The notes: generated from the letters alone by a model not told the origin. A DNA stretch of 64,000 nt from Bacteroidia bacterium (GCA_021287165.1 JAJTAY010000037.1:102211-166210), one strand, 5' to 3'. Counted from the stretch's first letter, positions 35,681 to 44,527 are shown. Program-made: numbers and translations.

Positions 35681-38551
35681 ATGAGCAATTCAATACCCCA
35701 AACGGAGGCCTACTCAGAGGATCAGTTCCTCGAAATACACGGCGCCCGGGTGCACAACCTGAAAAATATCGATTTGCGTATTCCGCGCTATCAACTGGTT
35801 GTCATTACCGGACTTAGCGGCAGCGGAAAATCGTCATTGGCTTTCGATACCATTTACGCCGAGGGTCAGAGAAGATATATGGAGAGTTTTTCGGCCTATG
35901 CCCGGCAGTTTATCGGAACCATGGAACGTCCCGATGTGGATAAAATTAAAGGCCTGAGTCCGGTCATTTCCATCGAGCAAAAATCGGTAAACCGCAATCC
36001 CCGCTCCACCGTGGGAACGATAACAGAGATATACGATTTCCTTCGTTTGCTCTATGCCCGGGCTTCGGATGCCTACTCCTATGCTACGGGCGAGAAGATG
36101 GTGCGCTATTCCGAGGAGCAGATTGTCGAGCTTATTCAGGAGAAGTATTCGGGAAAAAAAATAATATTGCTTGCACCTGTAATACGCGCCCGCAAAGGCC
36201 ATTACCGCGAACTTTTCGAGCAGATCAGGCAGGCCGGTTTCCTTAAGGTAAGGGTGGACGGCGAAGTGCGCGATCTGGTTTTCGGGATGCAGCTCGATCG
36301 GTACAAGGTGCACGATATCGAGATCGTCATCGACCGGATCGACATGGCATTGGTTGATCAGTCTCGTTTGCTGCGCTCGGTGCAAACCGCACTCAAGCAG
36401 GGCAAAGGCCTTATGCAGGTGCTGGATGGCGCCAACAAAGAGCTGCGCTATTTCAGCAGGATGCTCATGTGTCCCACAACGGGTTTGTCGTACAACGAAC
36501 CCGAACCCAACACCTTTTCTTTCAATTCGCCTTATGGTGCCTGCCCAAAATGTAATGGCATCGGGCAGATTACCGAAATAGACCTCGACAAAATTATGCC
36601 CGACCGCAGTCTGAGCATCAAAAAAGGCGGGCTGGCACCCCTGGGGGAATTTAAAAACAACTGGATATACAGCCAGATTGAGGCTATAGGCAGCCGCTAC
36701 GGATTTAATCTGAATACGCCCATTGGCGAGATTCCGGAGGAAGCTATCGACGTAATGCTTTATGGATCAAGCGAATCGCTTGAAGTGCGGCGCGAGTATA
36801 TGGGCATCATCTCGTCCTATTCCACCACTTTTGAAGGTATTATTAGTTTTATTGAAGCGCAGAACAACGAGAATGCATCTCCCGCAATACGACGCTGGGC
36901 ACAGGGCTTTATGAACCATGTGGATTGTCCGGTCTGCGAGGGTACAAGGCTCAAAAAAGAATCGCGCCATTTTCTGATTGATGGTAAAAACATCGCCGAA
37001 GTAGCCTCGATGGACATCAGCAGTCTGGCGGAATGGATCAGTCAGTTGCCCGACAAATTATCCGAACGGCAGATGCTGATAGCCCGCGATGTGCTTCGTG
37101 AAATTGAAAAGCGCATTCGGTTTTTGCTCGAGGTGGGCATCGACTACCTCAACCTTAACCGTCCGGCCAATACCCTGAGCGGCGGCGAAGCGCAGCGCAT
37201 CAGGCTGGCCACTCAGATCGGGTCGCAGCTAACGGGTGTTCTTTATATCCTCGACGAGCCCAGTATTGGCCTTCACCAACGCGACAACCACCGCCTCATC
37301 AGCTCGCTGAGGCAACTGCGCGACATTGGCAACTCGGTTATCGTTGTTGAGCACGACAAAGATACGATTCTTGCTGCCGACCATGTGGTGGATATAGGTC
37401 CGGGAGCTGGAGTATTGGGGGGCACTATTGTGGCTCAGGGACGTCCCGACGAAATGAAATCATGCAACAGCATCACCTGCGAGTATATCAGCGGCAAAAA
37501 AATGATCAAGGTCCCTGATCGTCGCCGTGAAGGCCATCCCGGTCAAAAGCTTGTGCTCAAAGGCGCCAGAGGAAACAACCTCAAGAATATTGATCTTGAG
37601 CTTCCGCTTGGACTGATGATATGTATCACCGGGGTTTCGGGTTCGGGCAAAAGCAGCCTGATCAACGAGACCTTGTTTCCGATTCTGAACCGTCATTTTT
37701 ACGATGCCCTCAAAGCGCCTCTTCCTTATGAGAGTATTCAGGGGCTTGAGTATCTAGATAAAGTAATTGAGGTAGATCAAACGCCGATAGGCCGTACCCC
37801 GCGCTCCAATCCCGCAACATATACCAAGGTGTTCGACGAAATTCGCAAGCTTTTCGGCGAGCTTCCCGAGTCGCGGATCAGAGGCTACAAGCCCGGAAGA
37901 TTTTCCTTCAACGTTTCGGGAGGTCGGTGTGAGACCTGCAAGGGCGCCGGTGTGCGCATCATCGAAATGAATTTCCTGCCCGACGTTGCCGTTCAGTGCG
38001 AGGACTGCGGCGGAAAGCGCTATAACCCCGAAACCCTCGAAGTGCGCTACCGCGGCAAGTCGATCAACGATGTGCTAAACCTAACCATCGATCAGGCAAT
38101 CAGCTTCTTCGAGAACATACCCTCCATTCAGCAAAAACTCCGTTCGCTGCAGGATGTTGGCCTGGGCTACCTCACGCTTGGTCAGCCCTCGACGACGATC
38201 TCCGGGGGCGAGGCGCAGCGTGTCAAGCTGGCGTCCGAACTGGCTCGGCGCGATACAGGCAAAACTTTTTATATCCTTGATGAGCCTACCACAGGTCTCC
38301 ATTTCGAAGATGTGAACCAACTCATGCTGGTGCTGAACAAATTGGTTGACAGGGGAAATACCGTGCTGATCATCGAGCATAATATGGAGGTGATAAAGAT
38401 GGCTGACTATATTGTCGATCTCGGGCCTGATGGTGGACGAAACGGCGGGGCAATTGTGGCCACCGGAACCCCAGAAGACCTTGTTAACAAGGGCATTGGT
38501 TACACTGCTACCTTTTTGGCCGATGAGCTCAGGCTATCGCCTCAACCATAA
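35681..38551 (+). CDS. uvrA: Excinuclease ABC subunit A
   Basis: Damage-recognition ATPase of nucleotide excision repair, 956 residues. First Walker A is GLSGSGKSS (44-52), followed by EGQRRYMESFSAYARQF. A zinc finger lies in CPKCNGIG (~287-294), and a second zinc module includes CETCKGAG and CEDCGGKRYNPETLEVRY (~745-792). Signature motifs LSGGEAQRIRLA (~500-511) and ISGGEAQRVKLA (~840-851) and two Walker B segments (LDEPS, LDEPT) mark two ABC halves. Complete and typical. A weak terminator follows. Confidence 0.98.
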   Translation: MSNSIPQTEAYSEDQFLEIHGARVHNLKNIDLRIPRYQLVVITGLSGSGKSSLAFDTIYAEGQRRYMESFSAYARQFIGTMERPDVDKIKGLSPVISIEQKSVNRNPRSTVGTITEIYDFLRLLYARASDAYSYATGEKMVRYSEEQIVELIQEKYSGKKIILLAPVIRARKGHYRELFEQIRQAGFLKVRVDGEVRDLVFGMQLDRYKVHDIEIVIDRIDMALVDQSRLLRSVQTALKQGKGLMQVLDGANKELRYFSRMLMCPTTGLSYNEPEPNTFSFNSPYGACPKCNGIGQITEIDLDKIMPDRSLSIKKGGLAPLGEFKNNWIYSQIEAIGSRYGFNLNTPIGEIPEEAIDVMLYGSSESLEVRREYMGIISSYSTTFEGIISFIEAQNNENASPAIRRWAQGFMNHVDCPVCEGTRLKKESRHFLIDGKNIAEVASMDISSLAEWISQLPDKLSERQMLIARDVLREIEKRIRFLLEVGIDYLNLNRPANTLSGGEAQRIRLATQIGSQLTGVLYILDEPSIGLHQRDNHRLISSLRQLRDIGNSVIVVEHDKDTILAADHVVDIGPGAGVLGGTIVAQGRPDEMKSCNSITCEYISGKKMIKVPDRRREGHPGQKLVLKGARGNNLKNIDLELPLGLMICITGVSGSGKSSLINETLFPILNRHFYDALKAPLPYESIQGLEYLDKVIEVDQTPIGRTPRSNPATYTKVFDEIRKLFGELPESRIRGYKPGRFSFNVSGGRCETCKGAGVRIIEMNFLPDVAVQCEDCGGKRYNPETLEVRYRGKSINDVLNLTIDQAISFFENIPSIQQKLRSLQDVGLGYLTLGQPSTTISGGEAQRVKLASELARRDTGKTFYILDEPTTGLHFEDVNQLMLVLNKLVDRGNTVLIIEHNMEVIKMADYIVDLGPDGGRNGGAIVATGTPEDLVNKGIGYTATFLADELRLSPQP

Positions 38552-38552
38552 A

Positions 38553-38585
38553 AAAAAGCCCCGAACGGGCGTCCGGGAACTTTTT
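38553..38585 (+). terminator. Imperfect terminator after uvrA
   Basis: AAAAAG/CTTTTT and CCCG/CGGG arms, with a small internal bulge, are followed by a T-rich run (TTTTTCTCTT). Confidence 0.5.
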
Positions 38586-38812
38586 CTCTTAACCAACCAA
38601 TATTCTGATGAAAAAAAACTACTCGAATAAAAATTATCAAATACTGTGCCAAACATTACAAGCGGTTCATTTCTATTAACATCTTTTAAGTATTTGCATG
38701 ATGTAATTGCGTTTATCCGATCGTTTCCCTGATAAACGTTGAAGCTGTCCCAATTATTATCCCGAATCTGGTTTTCCACATTTACTGACTGCCGACTTAC
38801 TTAACATCGAAG
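38586..38812. other. Intergenic region without a convincing gene
   Basis: AT-rich stretch between uvrA and the oxidase operon (part of a 403-base gap). It holds a 23-codon + strand ORF (38608-38679, MKKNYSNKNYQILCQTLQAV...) with no recognisable homology and no tRNA-like fold. The start looks like the N-terminus of a Bacteroidota exported protein, so it could be a decayed 5' fragment. Confidence 0.3.
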
Positions 38813-38849
38813 TGTCCGAATTTGCGACAGCGCTGTCCGATTTCCGACA
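38813..38849. promoter_or_regulatory. Paired TGTC-N-GACA operator-like dyads upstream of sco
   Basis: Two adjacent inverted-repeat sites: TGTCCGAATTTGCGACA (38813-38829) and TGTCCGATTTCCGACA (38834-38849), separated by four bases. The junction GACAGCGCTGTC is itself a 12-bp palindrome. They end 105 bases before the first gene of the oxidase operon. The arrangement suggests two dimers binding side by side; the regulator is unknown. Confidence 0.5.
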
Positions 38850-38896
38850 TTACATACTCAATTGTGCAAAACAACTTTTTTCTGCTGTTGTTATTG

Positions 38897-38913
38897 TTTA
38901 GAATTAGTCTAAA
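38897..38913. promoter_or_regulatory. TTTAGA-N5-TCTAAA dyad ahead of sco
   Basis: Perfect 6-bp inverted repeat TTTAGA...TCTAAA with a 5-base spacer, 41 bases before the sco ATG. Position suits an operator controlling the oxidase operon; AT-rich dyads of this size are used by Rrf2- and CRP-type regulators, but which binds is not known. Confidence 0.4.
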
Positions 38914-38954
38914 TTAGCAGTCGCAAACCAGATTTAAGACAATTTAGTAATTAA

Positions 38955-39746
38955 ATGAAAATCAATCTGTTAAAATTACAGAATACGATTGCATTGACCT
39001 TATTTGTCCTTGTGTCGTATTCATCATTCACCCTCAAAGGGCAAGATCAGCTCGGCGTGTACGAGCAACTTGACCGTTACCTTGAGGATGGACTCACTTT
39101 TACGGACGAGAATTATCAGCAGGTAGACCTCAAATCGGCCATTAATAAACCAACTGTTCTGGCCTTGGTTTACTACGAGTGTCCGGGTATATGCACCCCG
39201 CTGATGAACGGACTGGCCGATGTGATGAAAAAGTCGGATATGTTGGCCAACAAGGATTATCAGGTCTTTACGGTAAGTTTCAGCCACAAGGAAAAGCCTT
39301 TTCTGGCCATGAACAAGAAAAAAACCTATGTGAAGCTCGTGGAGAAAGGCGATCTCGACAATGGCTGGCGGTTTTTTACCGGCGACAGCATCAACATTCG
39401 TCGCCTGCTTGATAATGTAGGCTATCAGATCAAGCAGGAGGGAGGCGAGTACATTCACCCCGCCACCCTCATTGTGTTAAGTCCTGATGGCAAGATCACC
39501 CGTTACCTTCACGGAACATATTTTCTGCCTTTCGATTTTAAGATGGCCATCATTGAAGCTTCCAAGGGAAAATCGGGGCCAACAATAAACAAAGTGCTGA
39601 AGTTTTGCTTCAGCTACGATCCCGAAGGGCAACGATATGTGCTGAACATTACTTCCATTTCGGGCAGCATTATCTTGCTTGCTGCGCTCATTTTTCTGGC
39701 ATTCCTACTGATAAGCAATAGAAAACGTCAATCAAACAACATTTGA
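38955..39746 (+). CDS. SCO1/SenC copper chaperone for cytochrome oxidase
   Basis: Membrane-anchored thioredoxin-fold protein that delivers copper to the CuA site of oxidase subunit II. The 263-residue sequence has an N-terminal signal/anchor (NTIALTLFVLVSYSSFTL). The metal-binding Cys pair is C76-P-G-I-C80 in YYECPGICTPLMN, and the third ligand is probably the His of GGEYIHPATLIVL (~167-179). A second C-terminal membrane helix (ISGSIILLAALIFLAFLLI) is unusual compared with typical single-anchor Sco. It is the first gene of the oxidase operon and ends 5 bases before ctaD, consistent with coordinated assembly. Confidence 0.92.
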   Translation: MKINLLKLQNTIALTLFVLVSYSSFTLKGQDQLGVYEQLDRYLEDGLTFTDENYQQVDLKSAINKPTVLALVYYECPGICTPLMNGLADVMKKSDMLANKDYQVFTVSFSHKEKPFLAMNKKKTYVKLVEKGDLDNGWRFFTGDSINIRRLLDNVGYQIKQEGGEYIHPATLIVLSPDGKITRYLHGTYFLPFDFKMAIIEASKGKSGPTINKVLKFCFSYDPEGQRYVLNITSISGSIILLAALIFLAFLLISNRKRQSNNI

Positions 39747-39751
39747 TACCT

Positions 39752-41371
39752 ATGGCAACTGCTACCGCACAGGTCAACTACCTTGAAGCCAAAAAGGGCA
39801 TTATGTCCTGGCTTTTTTCCGTTGACCACAAGCGCATTGGCCTGATGTACCTTTATGCGCTCATTACCTTTTTTCTGGTTGGAGTTACGCTCGGCCTGCT
39901 CATGCGCTATGAGCTGCTGAATCCGGGTAAAGACCTGGTGGAAGCCAAAACCTACAATCAGATTTTCACCCTTCACGGGGTCATCATGATTTTCCTGTTC
40001 ATTATCCCCAGTATTCCGGCAGTCTTTGGCAACTTTTTCCTGCCGATTATGCTTGGTACGGATGATGTATCTTTTCCGCGCCTTAATCTTCTCTCGTGGT
40101 GGGTTTATATTATTGGTGCCATTATGGCACTCTCCACCCTGGTTTTTGGCGACGGACCAGCCGATACAGGTTGGACATTTTATGCCCCATACAGCGTCAA
40201 AACGGGTACTAATGTCACCATGTCGGTGCTTGCTGCCTTTGTTCTGGGTTTTTCCTCAATTCTGACGGGTCTTAATTTTATTGTTACGATTCACCGGCTT
40301 CGGGCTCCGGGGATGAGTTTTACCAAGATGCCACTTTTTGCCTGGGCGCTGTATGCCACTTCCTGGATTCAGCTGTTGGCCACGCCCATCATTGGCATCA
40401 CGCTGCTGATGATTGTGGCCGAGCGAACCCTTGGCGTAGGACTTTTTGATCCTTCCATCGGCGGCGACCCGATTCTTTATCAGCACCTGTTTTGGATCTA
40501 CAGTCATCCAGCGGTTTACATCATGGCTTTGCCTGCTTTCGGTGTTATCTCCGAATTGCTTCCAACGTTTAGTCATCGCACAATTTTTGGCTACAAGGCT
40601 ATTGCCTACAGCAGCCTTGCCATTGCATTCGTCGGCTATTTTATCTGGGGGCACCATATGTTCACCTCCGGCATGAGCGGCACTGCAAGGTTCATCTTCT
40701 CGATGCTCACCTTCCTTGTAGCTATACCCACGGCAATCAAGGTATTCAATTGGGTCGCAACGCTTTATAAAGGCTCGATCGACGTTCAGACCCCGCTTCT
40801 TTATGCGCTTGCATTCATTTTCCAGTTCATGATTGGCGGTTTCACCGGTCTTATTCTGGGCGCCCTGGCAACCGATATTCACCTCCACGACACTTACTTC
40901 GTTGTGGGTCACTTCCACTATGTAATGTTTGGCGGTACCGGTTTTGCTTTTTTCGGGGCTTTGCACTATTGGTACCCCAAAATTTGGGGAAGGATGTACA
41001 ATAAGCTGGTGGCCAACATCGCCTTTGTGATTTTCTTTATTGGCTTCAATACCTTGTACTTCCCGATGTTTATCTCGGGCCTTATGGGTATGCCGCGTCG
41101 TTATTACGATTATCTCCCCGAGTTTCATATTCCGAACATCATCAGCACTGTAGGTTCATGGATTCTTGCCCTTGGCCTCATTCTGATGATTGTTAACCTG
41201 ATTGTTGGTCGTTTCCGCGGCCGTAAGGTTACGGAGCGCGATCCCTGGGGCGGTATCACCCTCGAATGGCAGACGCCCACCCCGCCACCTGTACAGAATT
41301 TTGACAGGCTGCCCGAGCTTCCGAAGAACGGTCCATACGATTACGAACACAAACCGCAAATAAAAGACTAA
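39752..41371 (+). CDS. ctaD: Cytochrome c oxidase subunit I (A2-type heme-copper oxidase)
   Basis: Catalytic 12-helix subunit. Start taken at the ATG at 39752 (539 residues), 5 bases after sco. Ligands are all present: low-spin heme H75 and H389, CuB H252 with Tyr256, H301 and H302, and high-spin heme H387 in VVGHFHY. K330 in IPTAIK marks the K channel and D105 (TDDVSFPRLN) the D-channel entrance. Helix VI reads YSHPAVY (250-256): the usual Glu of HPEVY is Ala and the preceding residues are Tyr-Ser. This is the A2 signature known from Rhodothermus caa3 oxidase. Heme A synthase is not in the window, so the heme type (a or o) is unresolved. Confidence 0.97.
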   Translation: MATATAQVNYLEAKKGIMSWLFSVDHKRIGLMYLYALITFFLVGVTLGLLMRYELLNPGKDLVEAKTYNQIFTLHGVIMIFLFIIPSIPAVFGNFFLPIMLGTDDVSFPRLNLLSWWVYIIGAIMALSTLVFGDGPADTGWTFYAPYSVKTGTNVTMSVLAAFVLGFSSILTGLNFIVTIHRLRAPGMSFTKMPLFAWALYATSWIQLLATPIIGITLLMIVAERTLGVGLFDPSIGGDPILYQHLFWIYSHPAVYIMALPAFGVISELLPTFSHRTIFGYKAIAYSSLAIAFVGYFIWGHHMFTSGMSGTARFIFSMLTFLVAIPTAIKVFNWVATLYKGSIDVQTPLLYALAFIFQFMIGGFTGLILGALATDIHLHDTYFVVGHFHYVMFGGTGFAFFGALHYWYPKIWGRMYNKLVANIAFVIFFIGFNTLYFPMFISGLMGMPRRYYDYLPEFHIPNIISTVGSWILALGLILMIVNLIVGRFRGRKVTERDPWGGITLEWQTPTPPPVQNFDRLPELPKNGPYDYEHKPQIKD

Positions 41372-41375
41372 GCTT

Positions 41376-42002
41376 ATGGCACATACTGGACTTGTACTTC
41401 CCAATTCGGGACACAACCGCGATGCCGAAGCCAACAAGTTTGGCATGTGGCTATTCCTGTTCACCGAGCTTTTGCTGTTCGGAGGATTGTTTATCGTTTA
41501 CATGGTTTATCGCATGCTCAATCATGAGGCCTTCCTGCTCTCGTCCTTCGAGCTTAATGTGGTTCTTGGAACGGTAAACACCACGGTGCTGCTGGTAAGC
41601 AGTATGACCATTGCCATGTCGGTATCGGCCATCCAAATGGGTCAGGCCAAACGCTCCGCCCTATTGCTCTGGATAACCTTTGCCCTTGCAGGCGTATTTC
41701 TTGTTATTAAGTACTTTGAGTGGAGCGCTAAAATCCACCACGGTTTGTTTCCCGGTATGGATTACTACAATAATTTGCCAGCCGGCGAACGCCTGTTCTT
41801 TTTCCTCTACTACGTTATGACGGGTCTGCATGCTTTGCACATTATCATCGGAATGGTCATCATTGTTTTTGCCATACGTCAAACAAACAACGGTACCCTC
41901 ACTGCCGAAAAGCATTCTCTAACCGAGAATGCCGGATTGTACTGGCACCTTGTCGACCTCATCTGGATTTACCTTTTCCCATTGTTTTACCTTATTCACT
42001 GA
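41376..42002 (+). CDS. ctaE: Cytochrome c oxidase subunit III
   Basis: A 208-residue membrane subunit that stabilises the catalytic core and the proton channel entrance. Five hydrophobic helices are visible, as expected of the short bacterial form. Conserved landmarks include KFGMWLFLFTELLLFGGLF (~18-36), FFLYYVMTGLHALHIIIGM (~143-161) and the final ENAGLYWHLVDLIWIYLFPL motif (~182-201). It lies 4 bases after ctaD and 5 before ctaF. Confidence 0.97.
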   Translation: MAHTGLVLPNSGHNRDAEANKFGMWLFLFTELLLFGGLFIVYMVYRMLNHEAFLLSSFELNVVLGTVNTTVLLVSSMTIAMSVSAIQMGQAKRSALLLWITFALAGVFLVIKYFEWSAKIHHGLFPGMDYYNNLPAGERLFFFLYYVMTGLHALHIIIGMVIIVFAIRQTNNGTLTAEKHSLTENAGLYWHLVDLIWIYLFPLFYLIH

Positions 42003-42007
42003 GAAAA

Positions 42008-42331
42008 ATGGCACAATCACACGATCAGCATCAGGATAATCATCACGACGGACAGCATCATGCCGTGCCATACAGCGAGCATGTGCGAACACTTGTTGCG
42101 CTGTTGTTCCTTACTGCCATAACAGTTGTAGTGTCGGTGTTCGGAGCGGCGCTTTCCACGCTATCAGTTTTTACGGCGCTTTTCATAGCCACTGTAAAAG
42201 TTGTGGTGGTAGCCTATTATTTCATGCATCTGAAATACGAAAAGAAAATTTACAGCGGACTTGTCTTGCTGGTTGGCGTACTTTTTGTCGCCCTCTCTGT
42301 GCTGACGGCCCTGGAATACCTTAACCGCTAA
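42008..42331 (+). CDS. Cytochrome c oxidase subunit IV (CtaF-like)
   Basis: Small 107-residue membrane protein with three predicted helices (LVALLFLTAITVVVSVFGA; FTALFIATVKVVVVAYYFMHLKY; GLVLLVGVLFVALSVLTAL). The segment VKVVVVAYYFMHLKYEKK is characteristic of bacterial COX4 family subunits. The first ~30 residues are His-rich (SHDQHQDNHHDGQHHAVPYSE), which could bind metal; this is an oddity of this protein. It probably assists assembly of the CuB centre, as suggested for the family. Confidence 0.88.
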   Translation: MAQSHDQHQDNHHDGQHHAVPYSEHVRTLVALLFLTAITVVVSVFGAALSTLSVFTALFIATVKVVVVAYYFMHLKYEKKIYSGLVLLVGVLFVALSVLTALEYLNR

Positions 42332-42344
42332 GATTTCCACAGCT

Positions 42345-43256
42345 ATGAGAAACTCAGCATCAACATTCGCTCAGGGCGTCGATCTGTCGCTCTACATCAT
42401 TGTCGGTATTTCGCTCGTATTCCTTATTGGTATTACAGCGGTAATGATCTACTTTGTTTTTCGCTACAACAAAAAGCGCAACCCTGTGGCAACCAATATC
42501 GAAGGCAGTAATCTGCTCGAGGTTTTGTGGACTGCCATACCCACCTTGTTGGTTGTAGTAATGTTCTACTATGGCTGGATGGGCTTCAAACCTATGCGGA
42601 GCGTGCCTGATGGCGCCATGGAAGTGAAGGCATACGGGCAAATGTGGAAATTCAGCTTTGAATATCCCGATGGCCGTATCACCGACTCGCTCGTTGTTCC
42701 CCTTGGTAAGCCCGTGAAAGTCAACCTCGTATCGCGCGACGTTTTGCATAGCTTCTACATTCCTGCATTCAGGATGAAAGAAGACATGGTGCCCGGAAAA
42801 AACAACTTTATGTGGTTCGAAGCCACAAAGACCGGACGTTACGACATTCTATGCGCTGAGTACTGCGGCCAGCTGCACAGTTATATGCTTTCGAGCGTTA
42901 CGGTGCTGCCGGAGTCGGAATATGCGCAATGGCTGGCATCGGCCCCCAACCTCGCCGACGAGCATCCGGGCCTCACCCTGCTTAAGCAAAATGCCTGTCT
43001 TACCTGCCACTCGCAGGATGGCAGCAAGATTATCGGACCTTCGTTTCGTGGACTGTACGGCAAGACTGAAATTGTTGAAACCGATGGCAAGGAACGCGAA
43101 GTGCTTGCCGACGATGAGTACATAGCACGCTCAATCAGGGAGCCTAATGCCGATGTGGTGAAAGGCTATATGAAGGGTATGATGGTCAGCTATGCCAATG
43201 TGCTTAACGATGAGCAAATAGCACATATCATCGATTATCTCAAGACACTCAAATAA
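42345..43256 (+). CDS. ctaC: Cytochrome c oxidase subunit II with fused cytochrome c
   Basis: A 303-residue subunit that receives electrons. Two N-terminal helices (~15-40, ~60-77) anchor a periplasmic cupredoxin domain. The CuA ligands are C170, C174, H178 and M181 in CAEYCGQLHSYM, plus an upstream His in SRDVLHSFYIPAFRMK. A C-terminal class I cytochrome c domain carries CLTCH (C218, C221, H222), with the axial Met in the MKGMMVSYANVL region. This makes the complex caa3 (or cao3) type. The stop overlaps the ctaB start by one base. Its place after ctaD and ctaE, rather than first, is an unusual order. Confidence 0.96.
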   Translation: MRNSASTFAQGVDLSLYIIVGISLVFLIGITAVMIYFVFRYNKKRNPVATNIEGSNLLEVLWTAIPTLLVVVMFYYGWMGFKPMRSVPDGAMEVKAYGQMWKFSFEYPDGRITDSLVVPLGKPVKVNLVSRDVLHSFYIPAFRMKEDMVPGKNNFMWFEATKTGRYDILCAEYCGQLHSYMLSSVTVLPESEYAQWLASAPNLADEHPGLTLLKQNACLTCHSQDGSKIIGPSFRGLYGKTEIVETDGKEREVLADDEYIARSIREPNADVVKGYMKGMMVSYANVLNDEQIAHIIDYLKTLK

Positions 43257-44131
43257 TGTTGAAAATCATTTCGGAACATCTAAAACTTTTAGCCGAACTG
43301 AGCAAAGTGCGCATAACCTTTGCCGTTATGCTCACCACGCTGGCAGGCTATCTGCTTGCAAAAGGCAGTCTTGATGCGGGAATTATACTTCCTGCGCTTG
43401 GCATTTTCGTTCTTGCCTGCGGCTCATCTGCCCTCAATCACTATCAGGACAGCGACCGCGACGGCCTGATGGCACGTACGGCCAGGCGGCCCATTCCGTC
43501 AGGACGTATCAGTCGAAATACCGTTTTATACATTGCCATTGCGCTTTCAATTACTGGCTCGGCAATGCTTTACATTTCATCTGGATTCGAAGGTATGCAG
43601 CTTGGTTTGCTCGCTTTGATCTGGTACAATGGCATCTACACACCCATGAAGCGCCGGTCGGCCTTTGCGGTTATTCCCGGTTCAGTAATTGGTGCAATCC
43701 CTCCTGTAGTTGGTTGGGTGGCAGGCGGTAGCCCGCTTCTCGATCCGAGGGCGCTCATGCTGGCTTTTTTCTTTTTCATCTGGCAGGTGCCTCATTTCTG
43801 GCTGCTTATGCTTAAGTACGGAGAGGAATATGTCAAAGCCGGCTATCCTTCAATCACCCAAAAATACAATGAACAACAGATTAGGGTTCTGACCTTCGTT
43901 TGGGTACTTGCAACGGCTATAACAGCGCTATTGCTTCCGCTTTATGGCCTTGTGCACTCACGTTATATTGTCATTGCAATCATCGCCGGAGCAGTCTGGA
44001 TTACTGCTGTTTTTGCAGGCTTGCTGGTGCGTAGCGGAAATTCCATCAACCCTTTCTATTATTTTATGCGAATCAATTATTTTGTGCTGCTGATGATTGT
44101 TTCGCTATCCCTCGACCCATTTTTGCAATAA
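43256..44131 (+). CDS. ctaB: Heme O synthase (protoheme IX farnesyltransferase)
   Basis: A 291-residue UbiA-family membrane prenyltransferase that adds farnesyl to heme b, giving heme O for the oxidase. About eight hydrophobic helices. First Asp-rich motif NHYQDSDRDGLMARTARRPI (~62-81), where the D residues coordinate Mg-diphosphate. IWYNGIYTPMKRRSAFAVIPG (~121-141) is a conserved loop. Second-motif region includes IWQVPHFWLLMLKYGEEY (~180-197). Last gene of the operon; a strong terminator follows. Confidence 0.96.
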   Translation: MLKIISEHLKLLAELSKVRITFAVMLTTLAGYLLAKGSLDAGIILPALGIFVLACGSSALNHYQDSDRDGLMARTARRPIPSGRISRNTVLYIAIALSITGSAMLYISSGFEGMQLGLLALIWYNGIYTPMKRRSAFAVIPGSVIGAIPPVVGWVAGGSPLLDPRALMLAFFFFIWQVPHFWLLMLKYGEEYVKAGYPSITQKYNEQQIRVLTFVWVLATAITALLLPLYGLVHSRYIVIAIIAGAVWITAVFAGLLVRSGNSINPFYYFMRINYFVLLMIVSLSLDPFLQ

Positions 44132-44135
44132 AAAA

Positions 44136-44175
44136 ACCCGTTGGGCTTGCACGTCCAACGGGTCAGAAATTTTTT
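44136..44175. terminator. Bidirectional terminator between ctaB and the HU gene
   Basis: Perfect 9-bp stem ACCCGTTGG (44136-44144) / CCAACGGGT (44155-44163). A T run follows on each strand: immediately on minus, after a few bases on +. Confidence 0.92.
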
Positions 44176-44185
44176 CGTAAAGGTG

Positions 44186-44458
44186 TTATTTTACCGAGCC
44201 GGACAATTCGGCACCTGGTTTAAACTTAACAACCTTCTTGGCGGAGATACTGATTTCCTTGCCGGTCTGAGGATTGCGACCTTTGCGGGCCGACCTTGCA
44301 GAAACCGAGAAAGTTCCAAAACCAACAAGCGTTACCTTGTCGCCGGCCTTGAGGGCGTTGGTGGTAGCAGCAACAAAAGCGTCCAGTGCCTTTTTAGCAT
44401 CAACCTTCGTCAGGTTGGCTTCTGCGGCGATTGCGTCGATCAATTCAGCTTTGTTCAT
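44186..44458 (-). CDS. HU-family DNA-binding protein
   Basis: A 90-residue nucleoid-associated protein that bends DNA as a dimer. N-terminal helices ([20 protein letters not shown]) are followed by [11 protein letters not shown] and the DNA-binding arm [16 protein letters not shown] (~59-74), whose proline in RNPQTG intercalates into DNA. Length, motif and basic C-terminus ([11 protein letters not shown]) fit HU of Bacteroidota. It has its own promoter and a terminator shared with ctaB. Confidence 0.97.
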   Translation of the reverse strand: MNKAELIDAIAAEANLTKVDAKKALDAFVAATTNALKAGDKVTLVGFGTFSVSARSARKGRNPQTGKEISISAKKVVKFKPGAELSGSVK

Positions 44459-44497
44459 TTTTTTATTTTTTGGTTAGAATATTGGTTGAACAAGGCA

Positions 44498-44527
44498 CAA
44501 AAATAATCTTTAAATGAACAAACGCAA
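44498..44527 (-). promoter_or_regulatory. Promoter of the HU gene
   Basis: On the minus strand, TTG (44527-44525), 19 bases, then TATTTTTG (44505-44498) matches the TTG-N17-23-TAnnTTTG consensus. An inverted repeat CGCAA-GTAT-TTGCG (44523-44536) overlaps the -33 region. The rest of the 193-base gap up to fmt holds nothing I recognise. Confidence 0.7.

Noticed and set aside
38534..38779. 81-codon minus frame in the gap after uvrA
   Set aside because: Overlaps the uvrA end and its terminator; no motif. Not supported as a gene.
40256..41128. 290-codon open frame on minus inside ctaD
   Set aside because: Shadow of a strongly conserved oxidase gene; no recognisable motif or promoter.
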